Assembly (NCBI GenBank): GCA_030278955.1
Contig: JAOANR010000010.1
Location: 27,468,174-27,532,173, forward strand
Reading direction: 5' to 3'
DNA from: Hygrophila difformis
Taxonomy: Eukaryota > Streptophyta > Magnoliopsida > Lamiales > Acanthaceae
Length of the DNA stretch: 64,000 nucleotides
Each line of letters begins with the position of its first letter. The stretch's first letter is position 1. The notes below the pieces were generated by a model. It worked only from the letters and a program-made list of their open reading frames with translations, was not told the origin of the DNA and ran no database searches. Below are positions 22,327 to 31,662 of this stretch, one piece after another. Made by a program: the position numbers and the translations under genes.

Positions 22327-24371
22327 GTGGGACCGAAGTTAAAAGCCATATCCGCTTCAAAGAAGTGTATGCGTCTAAGGTCTGGACGTTTGGTGAGTGA
22401 TCTTAAACAGAAGTTTGAAGAAATGTCTCTGCAAGAGAAGACGCCTGTTAGAACGTTGTCTGAAGAGGGGACTGAGACGACGAATGTTGCACAGCCACAA
22501 CAGGGAATCATGCAGACCCCTACATTTGCAGAACAAATGCGGCTCTCGATGACAGAATCGATGGCCGAGTTCATGCCTCTACTAACGAGGCATCTTATGG
22601 ACGTTTTGTGGTCTGCTATGGCCGACCAAATTGACCAGGGGATCAATGCCTTGCGAACGCAACAGGAAGCAACTGCTCCTGCAACCGTTCCTGCAAGTGG
22701 CGCTAATACGCTGCCATGTTCGGGGCCGTCAGGCGGCCAACTACGAACTTGGGCCACAACACCCAGCCAGGCACCACCCCCCGATATGGGAGGCTTTCTA
22801 GTCCATTGATGAATCCATTCCAGACAGCCTATGCTTTCAACCCAGCGGCACCCCTGATGCCGAATCCTGGACTTGCAGCGCCCCCAGCGCCCATCTATGC
22901 GGCGCCAGGTTGTTTAGTGGCCTCCAGTGTGTCTCCAGGCTGTACGACGGCCTCTGGTGGCATTGGTATGCAGCCACGTCAAGCGGCACCTCATGTGCCG
23001 ACCGTTCCAGTAGGACCCTTCGTGGCGACTCAGCCTTGGGGACAAGCGCCCCAACCTTGGGGGCAGACCCCACTGCAAGGGGGGCAGACGCCATAACCTT
23101 GGGGGCAGGCACCACAGAATGCAACACAAGCCGCCATGACTCCTACTACACCCCCAGTGGCGATGCCGCCTGTGCAGGCGCCAGCAGTGTCGCCCGAGTT
23201 GCTTGCTGACATGATGCAGCAACACTTTGGCATCCAACTGAGGCCGATGGAGCGGCCTACATACCGCAAGCCGTATCCTGATTGGGTAGATAGCATGCAA
23301 CCATACCCACGAGGCTTTAAGATGCCTGAATTTTCCACATTCTCAGGGGATGAAGGTAAGTCCACCGTGGAGCATGTGGGGAGGTTCACTGCACAATGTG
23401 GGGCAGCAACATTGAACGACTGGCTCAAGTTGAGGCTCTTTAGCTCATCCCTCACTGGTCCTGCTTTTGCATGGTATGCGTCGTTGCGGTCTAATTCTAT
23501 TCAGAATTGGGCTGACTTGGAGCGAGCCTTCCATGACAGGTTTTACACACCATTGTCACATGTTAGTCTCGCAGACTTAACTAATGCAAGGCAATTTGCC
23601 GATGAAACGGCGAGTACTTTCATTAATAGGTTACAGCGGCTTAAGGGCCGATGCACGATGGCAATCCCTGATAGGGAAATAGCCAATATAGCAGTGGCTA
23701 ACATGTTGCCTAAACTGAAGGAACATTTAATTGTGCAGGATGCGACTGATCTTGCCCAGCTGGCCGAGAAAGCGGCTCGCCTGGAAAAATTCCTGGAAGA
23801 ACAGGAGGAGCAGTGTCCTACGCGTCAGGTTCACTTCAAGGAAGTGAAATTCAGCGACGAGGTGGACGAGACTGTGGAGGTGGCTGTTGCAGAGCTAGTG
23901 CAGACAGCCAAGCCACATACATGTGCGGCCCTCAGGCCGCCTAAGCAAAAAGAGGCCAAGTACAAGCCTGAGGAATACATTTTCGATATGGGTAGGGCGG
24001 ATCAAGTGTTCGATGCCTTACTCAAAGACGGGGTAATTAAGCTGCCTGAGGGGGAGAAGTTACCAGCGGCCGAAGATATTCGGGGCCGATCGTTTTGTAA
24101 GTGGCGTAATTCTTATACTCATAGCATCACTAAATGCAGGAGTTTTAGGAGTGCCATTCAGAATAAAATTAAGGAGGGACGTCTAAAAATTGCAGGTATG
24201 AAGGTGGATGTTGAGCCATTCCCTCAGCTGCATGTTGGCGGCTTAGGATTCATCCCAAATCTAGGCGATGGCGGCTCCAGTAGCCAGACTGACAAGGGAA
24301 AAGATCTGATCCCTACCAAGGTCAGGATGTGCAGCTTTGTGGGAGAGCTATTCAGCCTATCGGATTCCTAA
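22327..24371 (+). pseudogene. Gag of the gag-only element (one frameshift and one stop)
   Basis: The opening frame starts near the primer site (GPKLKAISASKKCMRLRSGR). It passes by a frameshift near 22730-22800 into a proline/glutamine-rich linker. A TAA at 23094-23096 interrupts it once, and it then runs open to 24371. The conserved gag core lies at about 23255-23560: RPTYRKPYPDWVDSMQ, KSTVEHVGRFTAQC, LTGPAFAWYASL and NWADLERAFHDRFY. It is strongly similar in motif and spacing to gag of the Tat-type element at 28950-29220. Two lesions only, which suggests recent activity of a parent copy. Confidence 0.8.
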
Positions 24372-25127
24372 TGGCGGATGTCACCATTGGATCAAAAACA
24401 TTGAAGGTAGTATTCTTCGTGGTAAAGCCCAGGACGTGTTACTCTGCATTTCTAGGACGTGATTGGATCCACATGGCGCAGTGCGTCCCATCCACGCTAC
24501 ACCAACAGCTACTCATTTGGGTGGTGATCAGGTAGAGTTGGTGGAGGCAAACCCTCAGCCCTTTGTTGGACCAAACATCAACAATGACGAGGCAGTCTTC
24601 TTCCTGGAGGATATCCAACCAGCCTCAGCCCTAATTGGTGTGGACTTGGATATAGAGTCCATCGATTGTACTTCAAGCGGCTTTAAGTTGCATTCTGCGG
24701 ACAGCCGACAAGACACCTCAAATCCTTTATGATGTGCAACCAGGATGTATACAAAGACTTGTTACAGTGGCTTGCTGCCACGGAAGTAATGATGGGTGCC
24801 GAAGACAAGTCCAAAAGCCTGACTGACAGCTGGCCATCCGAGTGGCCATCTCCTGTGAAGCGGACTTTGCCTAGTCTGGAGGCCAAGGAACCACTCGTAG
24901 ACATCAACCTCGGGACAGATGCAGATCCTAAATTGGCTAAGGTAAGTGCATCACTGCCTAAGGAAGATAGACGCCAGCCAATAGAACAATCAGAATTAAG
25001 AAACGAGGCCAATGATATAATCAAACATGGAAAGCCGTGGGGCGACCCGACAAAGCGGCAAAGCCAGACGAACTCGAGGCCACTGAAGGCCCAGAGTGGC
25101 GGCCAAAGGAGACTGTGTGGCGGCTGA
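24330..25127 (+). pseudogene. Residual protease and pol stub
   Basis: FLMADVTIGSKTLKVVFFVV and AFLGRDWIHMAQCVPS (24365-24500) are the C-terminal part of a Tat-type aspartic protease. The active-site DGGA part is missing. LVDINLGTDADPKLAKVSAS (24895-24955) matches the pre-RT segment seen in the Tat element at 31795-31850. After this point pol sequence ends abruptly. Confidence 0.6.
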
Positions 25128-25129
25128 GA

Positions 25130-26340
25130 ATGATCCAGGTGCAGCCTGAAGCCGCGAAGCAGAGTCCTAGGTCATCAAACAACAGTATTAGATGTGTTCG
25201 GAGAGGATACGGACTAACAAACAAGTGAAGCAAGAAACGAACCTGAGACGCCATGGCGGTGGCAGCTGGCTTAAAGGCAGATGGCGGCTGAGAGACTCTG
25301 TCTGTGGCGGCTGGAGAAGGTCCAGTGGCGGCTGGGACCCTGTCTGTGGTGGCTGGAAGCTGGTCCATGGGGATTGAAGAGACACCGCAGCAGATGGCGT
25401 CCAGAAATGTTTGATGGCTGCCTGGGAAGCTCCTGGTGGCGGCTGAAAGGAGCCCGGGTGGCAGCTGAAAGGAGCCCGGGTGGCAGCTGAAAAGTCTTCT
25501 GCTGGCGTGCCCAGTGTGGCGTTTGAGTCTCGCAATGGAGGTCGAAGCTTGTTCGAGGCTGAGGTTGAGACTGAGACTGAGGCTGAGGCTGCTGAGGCTG
25601 AGGCTGAGACTGAGACTGAGGCTGAGGCTGCTGAGGTTGAGACTGAAGCTGAGGCTGCTGAGGCTGAGGCTGAGGCTGAGGCTGAGACTGAGACTGAGGC
25701 TGAGGCTGCTGAGGCTGAGGCTGAGGTTGAGACTGAGGCTGAGGCTGTTGAGGCTGAGACTGAGACTGAGGCAGTGAAGTAGCAGTCTGAGGCTGCGAAG
25801 TGACACTGAGCGTGAAAGAATAAGCAAGATTTGAACCTGCGACGCCATCACAAGCACAAGGGGCGGCCAAGAGGTGCTGAGTGGCGGCTGAGGAGCCCTC
25901 CTGATGGCGGCTGGAGCCTCTCAGGTGGCGGTCGAGACAAGCAGAAGGGCGGCCAATTGTGACAGGGTGGCGGCTTGAACTGAAGATGGGAACATAATAG
26001 CAACAACTTGGACACACAGATGGCGGCCAGGAGGGTGAAGATGGCGGCCTAACGTGTCCAGACGGCGGCTGAAGGGGGCTGGATGGCGGCCAGCGTCTCC
26101 TTGGTGGCGGCTGGCGTGTTCTTGATGGCGGCCAAGAAAGCACGGGAGACGGTGTGTTCGGATTGGCGGACAGCGGACGGACATGCACGATGGCGGCCTG
26201 GCGTGCACAGATGGCAGCCAGGGAGGCCTCGACGGTGGCCAGGCAGCGTGGCGACTGGCCCGAGCAAGGTGGGTGCCAGGGATGCCCAGGCGGGCCAAGT
26301 CTAGGTCAAACGCGCAAATTCGTCTTAAGAAACCCTAACA
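25130..26340. repeat. TGGCGGCTG minisatellite-like filler replacing pol
   Basis: The core TGGCGGC(T/C) recurs dozens of times at irregular spacing of about 15-45 bp, usually in the context GATGGCGGCC or GTGGCGGCTGG. It covers the interval between the pol stub and the polypurine tract. On the minus strand it keeps a 305-codon frame (25271-26188) rich in Pro, Gln and Ser, probably a by-product of composition. No domain is recognised. Confidence 0.55.
25555..25772. repeat. Hexanucleotide repeat GAGGCT/GAGACT/GAGGTT
   Basis: About 36 hexamers run in phase, mostly GAGGCT and GAGACT with interspersed GCT. The array encodes Glu-Ala/Glu-Thr on the plus strand and Pro-Gln/Ser-Gln on the minus strand without stops. 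Confidence 0.85.
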
Positions 26341-26364
26341 GACAAATTGCGCGAGGGGGGCATC

Positions 26365-26831
26365 TGTTAGCCCAATAATAAATTAGGATTTATTAGTTGA
26401 GGCCTAATGTTTACTAGCCCATGTACTGAGCCCGTTAGAGTGCCAGCGTGAGGAGTTACTGAGCCTGTTAGAGGATTAGCCTGAAGACGTCTTGGAGGAC
26501 GCGTGTCATGGAGGCAGACTGTTGGGTGCCAGCATGAGGAGTAACCCGAAGACAAGTGTGCTGAAGGAAAAATCGTGGTGTCTGACGGTTGAGGGGCTCC
26601 GTCTATAAAAGATGAAGGGATGCTCACTTGGAGGGGTTCCGACAACACACACAAAAATCTGCACTTTTAATTCTTTAAGCTTTCTGTATTTTTTCTTTCT
26701 TCCTTTCTGCATTGTTATTTCCTTACAGCTTTCTTAAGTTTTATGTAGCCTTCCTTTTCGTAAGTTCTTGTAATTCATCAGACATTGTTCAATTGGGAAG
26801 AGGTTTGTCCTCAAAAATTCTACGTACAACA
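26365..26831 (+). repeat. 3' LTR of the gag-only element
   Basis: 467 bp, the same length as the 5' LTR, with only a small number of substitutions seen by eye. Confidence 0.9.
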
Positions 26832-26836
26832 AAATA

Positions 26837-27000
26837 GTATTATTATTGGATTATATTCTCATTATTATTTTTGAAAATTATTTTTATTTTTGAAGTTGTT
26901 AAAATTTTATTAAGGGGTATAGTTGCATTTTAAATTATTTATTTTTAGAAAAGTTTATTTTGTTGATAAAAAAAATAATGATGAGTATTACTTTTAATAT
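26837..27000. other. AT-rich spacer, nothing recognised
   Basis: AT-rich DNA. It is the right flank of the gag-only element and shows no continuation of the NLR frame. Confidence 0.4.
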
Positions 27001-27002
27001 TT

Positions 27003-27090
27003 TCACTGGTGAGGATATCCAAGAGTTTTGTAGAAGATATTAAATTGTTTTCCAGTGAGAATATGCAACAGCTTTGTAGAAGACAGATAA
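27003..27090 (-). pseudogene. Inverted NLR linker fragment, duplicated
   Basis: Minus-strand reading gives STKLLHILTGKQFNI and, about 46 bp on, STKLLDILTSENIKS. Both resemble the NLR linker LIKLLDILTGQ at 21695-21730. A 21-bp stretch, AAACTCTTGGATATCCTCACC, is identical between the two loci in inverted orientation. The fragment is too short to carry function. Confidence 0.45.
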
Positions 27091-27195
27091 GGGAATAAAA
27101 GAGAGGGATAGGGCCGGGTGGGGAATCGAACCTCCAACCTTTCGTTGGAAGTCGAGGGACTTAACCACTTGGGCTAAGTTCTCAACCCATGTTAT
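27090..27195 (-). mobile_element. SINE (tRNA-derived), minus strand
   Basis: The reverse strand has an A box TTAGCCCAAGTGG (about 27164-27177) and B box GGTTCGATTCC (27122-27132). They are followed by CCCACCCGGCCCTATCCCTCTC, close to the post-B-box sequence of the SINE at 8150. The tail merges into the NLR-like fragment, so the 3' end is not clear. Confidence 0.55.
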
Positions 27196-27694
27196 ATATA
27201 AATTTAATCCATCTTAATTTTATATTTAAGTACTTATAAATTATAATTATGAATTATATTTTATATGAATATATTTTTAAATCTCAATTTTATTACTACT
27301 TACTATATAATATAGTAGTTTTATAGTATTACAACCCTACGTCCCTACCTGATGATGATAATCAAGTATAGTCATTTTTTAGTTTATTAAAATAGATGGA
27401 TTTCTAAGTTTTGGAGCTTTAATGGAATGGAATTTAGGTTCATATATATGTTGGGGAGTTAGGCTCCAAGATTTCTCCAAAATTTGTCCCTTCGTTTTTC
27501 AAGAACCCGGCGATCCAGGATGACGGATGTAGCTATGGACGATCACGGAGGCGTTCCTCTTGATCCACCGGAAACACGAGGAACCAAGCGCCCTCATCGT
27601 CATTTAGCAATGTAACACGCAAAGGCACATGATTCATACATGTTCAACTAGATAGAGATTCTGAGAGTATGACGGGGGACCCGGATGATATTAC
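27196..27694 (+). other. Spacer with a possible short coding remnant
   Basis: 27196-27480 is AT-rich with nothing recognised. 27518-27610 gives MTDVAMDDHGGVPLDPPETR, which has the flavour of a LINE ORF1 N-terminus but is too short to identify. It is cut by the Tat element at 27695. Confidence 0.25.
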
Positions 27695-28311
27695 TGTTGT
27701 GGCCACATTCTCTTTGTGGCCACAAAGAGAATGGGCCAGGAAAGAGAGAGGAATGGGCTAGGTAACTGGGCCAAGAAAAGCCCAACAGTAGAATGATGGG
27801 CCAAAAGAGGGAAAAGTATGCAGGAGCCTAAAAAGCCAGAACTTCAAGGGCCGACACATTCGGCCAAGGAATAGCCGAAAGAGAGAAGCCGAAAGGAAGA
27901 AGCCAGAATCGGCTCAAGGGATCACCCGGGGAGCGGTTACCAGAGCTCCGGTTATAACCGTCGAGAGGATTCCTTTATACAATTTAATTCTTTGTAGCTT
28001 TTACTGCTTTCTTTACAGCTTTCATTTACCAGCTTTCCTAGATCTTAGCCTAGTTATTAGTGGTTACATTTCCAAGTCCACCATCGTTTCTCAACAACTG
28101 GTAGTTTGGTACTCATTTTTTGGTTAATCAGCCGTTGTTTCTTAACAACTGGTAGATTTTCCATTGTATTCGATTTTGCCATTGTTATTATAGTGAAATT
28201 CAGACAAGTTTGGGCGCATTCTCACATTTTCGGACCCGTAATTGGTTTGGTCCTTTTCCGATAGCCTCCCTTGAGGAGAAAAAAGGTCATTGGCTCAGCC
28301 GAAACCAAACA
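27695..28311 (+). repeat. 5' LTR of the Tat element
   Basis: 617 bp. Relative to the 3' LTR it carries a 17-bp extra segment near its start that makes a perfect 28-bp palindrome (27706-27733). It also lacks the stretch with the TATA box CTATAAATAG. It is followed by GTAGCACGCCCAGTGGGAC, the primer-site region, which resembles that of the gag-only element. Confidence 0.8.
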
Positions 28312-28335
28312 GTAGCACGCCCAGTGGGACTCACA

Positions 28336-30284
28336 ATGGCAGTTGATCCACATGCAACTCCGGCAGCCGATACGGCGGCAAGGACTGATTTGCCACCGAT
28401 TCAGGAAGAGCGCACAGGAGAACCAGGCGAATTCCCTCCAGGATTCCCAGGACCATCAAATTTCAACACTCAGGAGTTTCCGCATAATGATCTAACCCCG
28501 CGATTTCGCGATCACGTGCAGTTCATGGTAGAAGCGGCGGTTACAAATTCGGTTCAGTAGATAGAAGGAAATATACTGGCGGCAATACCAGCGATGTTTA
28601 GAGCCGAATTAGCGAGGAACATATATCCGATGGGAGCGCAGAATGCACAGGTGGCGCAGAATCCACCGCCTCTGATGCAAAATCTTTATAACTACCAACA
28701 GCAGGCCTATCGGCCGCTAGGAGGGCAGGGGCCATGGCCTTTCGTCCCACCTCAACAAAGGCACGAGCAGCAGCAACATCAACTGCCTCAGCCAGTAGTG
28801 CAACCTCCTGCTCCAGTGGTGCAACAACAATATCCACCGCAGCAGCAGAATCAGCCACAGCTGGTTGATAGAGAACTTATAGCTGAAATTATTCGTACAC
28901 AATTCGGGAACCTCATCGGCCAGGAGAATCGGCCGATGTATAGGAAACCTTATCTTGACTATATAGAGGAGCAATATCCATTGCCTAGAGGAGTAAAGGT
29001 CCCTGATTTCAATACGGTTTCAGGAGAAGTCGGCCGATCGACTATTGAGCATATCGGCCGATTCACGGCTCAATGCCCCAGGATAGCGCAGAACGATTTC
29101 CATAAGTTGATTCTGTTCAGTTTGTCGCTTATTGGTCCATCATTTGAATGGTATATCAATTTGCCTCCAGGATCGGTTAACACGTGGGCCGAAATGGAAC
29201 GGTTATTCCATGACTGATTCTACAACACTAGTCCTGAGGTGTCAGTGGTAGATCTGACCTCTACCAAGCAGAAGGCAGGAGAAACAGTTACTGAGTTCAT
29301 AGAAAGATTTTACTTTATAAAGGCTCAAATGAAGACGATGCTGCCAGCGCATGAATATATTCAGATCTTAAAACAGAATCGAAACTTTGCCATCAAGGAT
29401 AGATTGATGGTTACAAGACCAAGGACTGTAACCGAATTGACGGCCGAAGCTATAAGGATGGAAACTTATTTGGCGGAACAAGTGGCTTTCAAGTCAAGCC
29501 GAAGCCAAAGCGGAAGATCACAACCTATCCAGTTGGCTGCATCATTTGCGGAGTCACTGGACAGGTGTGAACTCGGAGAAGAGTTCAACATGGATGATGT
29601 CCCTGCCTTAGCCGAAGTTGCAAGGGCTGAGTTGGTAATCAAAAAGCCCATGACTTGTCCAGCTCTTCAGCTAGTGAGAGGCAAGGAAAAGGAGGGAGAA
29701 GTTAGAGATGAGTCTCAGCCATTTTATTCTTTTGACCTTTCTCAGATGGATGAGATTTTCGACTATTGCCTGAAGAATGGATTGTTCGAGTTCAAAGGGA
29801 ATCATCCACATCCGACTAAAGAACAAATGGAATCTGGGTGGTACAGATTTCACGGATCGGCCACTCATTTTACATCAGTCTGTGGGCATTTTAGGAAGAT
29901 CATTCAGAAGCATGTTGATGATGGGAATTGAAATTCCCAGATAGATTAATGGCAATAGATAAAAATTCGTTTCCTGTTGCTAACATGGTGATGGTGCACC
30001 CCGATCAAAACAAGTATGTTCATGATCATTTGGGAGACCAACCATCGTCTAGCAAAAGTTCTGTACACGATCGGCTAGGAATTCAGCCATCGGTTCAGAA
30101 AACGGCAGGAGTTTGGAGACGATTAGGTTCTCCACAAAAGGGAAAAGAGAAGGTTTCAGATGTCTTTGACCGATTGGGAGATTATGAAGTCAAAGAATGG
30201 ATTAAGCGATCGGAAGGACTAGAGAATTCAGAATTCAAGGAGGAAAGGGGAGAGCCAACTCTGAAGATAATTATTAATGGTTGA
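28336..30284 (+). pseudogene. Gag of the Tat element
   Basis: The frame opens at the ATG at 28336 (MAVDPHATPAADTAAR), just after the primer site. It continues through a glutamine/proline-rich linker to the gag core (PMYRKPYLDYIEEQ, STIEHIGRFTAQC, LIGPSFEWYINL, TWAEMERLFHD at 28930-29210). A further helical part ends near 29931. In-frame stops lie at 28558-28560 and 29215-29217, and the frame shifts near 29930. The tail to 30284 is rich in VHDRLG repeats (HDHLGDQ, HDRLGIQ, FDRLGDY), a common Tat gag/protease linker. Confidence 0.8.
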
Positions 30285-30476
30285 GATTCAGAAATGAAGT
30301 TAACAGCTGGCAAAAGGAATGGAAAGATTGTAATACAGATTACGGTCCCTGAAGAGGCTGTATCCCCGAGGATGAAGAAGTTTAGAAGACCACCAGCCAA
30401 TACTCAGGTGGGCTAGTGGGTCCAAAATTCCCCAAATCAGAGACATTTCGGCCATGGCTGATTTGGAGCATCAGCT

Positions 30477-31660
30477 TTGAGGACGAAAAACAAAAATGTC
30501 CCAAAGGGGAAAGGATCATATCGTACCTTCAAACGAAGAATGCAGCGGTTGAAAGCAGCCATGACATATGAGGAAGAGTACGAGATGATGCATATGGAAG
30601 AGGACTTCCCAGACGATTGTTCTTCGTCTGAAGGGAGGATTCTGAACAAAGTGTTTTCGGCTCGTCTGAAGGCAGCCGAAAATAGAAGAGAGAGAAACTG
30701 TGAGCCGAAAGGCGATCAAGATCGGTTAAAGAATAAAAGTGAATTTCGACCGAAATGAAAGGAGCTTTACCAGTGCGAACCAGGGAATGGAAACCAAAGA
30801 CGTCCATTGTCATAAACAATGAGACCTTTTCAATCGGACAATTCAAGTTCGACTTTGGGTCTAGCGCAAATATGGTAGGCACAACCACAGCAAGTTATGA
30901 AGCATACTGGTCCGATACTGAACCACCTGTGGTATTCTGTCAAAAGGAAGGAGAATATTTTAGCGAAGAAGAGCCCATAGTGGACTTTTTTTCGCCAAAT
31001 TGGAAGCACTTCGTCCGGAGGCCGAAGGAGAGAAGATCATGGAAGAAGGATATGAGGCCTTTGTTCCAGAAGCTCAGCCAACCACGATCTTACCTCCGAC
31101 TGCAAAGATATCTCAGCACGTGATGCCTCTGTATGTCAAAGGCTGGGTCAACGGAAGGCCATTGAGAAGAATGTTTGTTGATGGTGGAGCAACCGTCAAC
31201 ATCATGCCGTTGTCTACATTGACTAAGATCGGCCGATCGAAGAAGGACTTGTTACCCACGAGGATGAAGGTATTAAGCTTTGTGGGGGCACAAACTGCGG
31301 TCGAAGGATGTATTCTAGTAGATGTTACAGTCGGAACAATTTCAATTCCGACTGTGTTTTTTGTGGTGGATGCTGAGGTTCCGTATGCGGCCTTATTAGG
31401 CCGATGCTGGATTCACACAGCCAGATGTTTGCCATGAACCCTGCATCAGAAGATATGGTTTTTGAAAAATGATGGCACAGTTGAGGAAGTATATGGCGAT
31501 CAACCTCCATTTCCAGTCAGTTCAGTTGGGCGGATCGATGCAGTTCTGTACGAGGAGCCCATACAACCGTTCCTAGCGGTACTAGGGGATCGATACCCGG
31601 AGGTGGTTGAATGTGATTGGACGGACTTGGGATTTGAAGCCAGACATAGAAGAAAGTAAA
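30477..31660 (+). pseudogene. Tat element protease region
   Basis: A lysine/glutamate-rich linker precedes the aspartic protease. Its signature is FVDGGATVNIMPL (about 31168-31206), followed by LSFVGAQTAVEG and VPYAALLGRCWIHTARC. The active-site DGGA is intact. Frames change twice before the protease and stop at 31435-31437. 31462-31660 continues the linker to reverse transcriptase. Confidence 0.75.
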
Positions 31661-31662
31661 TA

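Larger units (their letters stand above)
21847..26831 (+). mobile_element. Gag-only LTR retrotransposon (TR-GAG type) related to Tat gypsy elements
   Basis: Two 467-bp LTRs (TGTTAGCCCAATAATAAATT...TACGTACAACA) flank 4.05 kb of internal DNA. A perfect 5-bp duplication AAATA lies at 21842-21846 and 26832-26836. The primer site region reads ATTGGCACGCCAGTGGGAC, and the polypurine tract GCGAGGGGGGCATC abuts the 3' LTR. Inside are gag, a short protease remnant and the first stub of pol, but no reverse transcriptase, RNase H or integrase. The LTRs are nearly identical, so insertion is recent compared with the copia element. Mobilisation would have to be in trans. Confidence 0.88.

Noticed and set aside
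25021..25857. Leu/Ser-rich minus-strand protein
   Set aside because: It is a frame through the GAGRCT hexamer array with no other support.
27120..27180. tRNA gene on the minus strand
   Set aside because: Same reason: internal promoter boxes without a cloverleaf.
27518..27610. Start of a LINE ORF1
   Set aside because: About 30 codons only, with stops following. The resemblance is too weak to call a gene.
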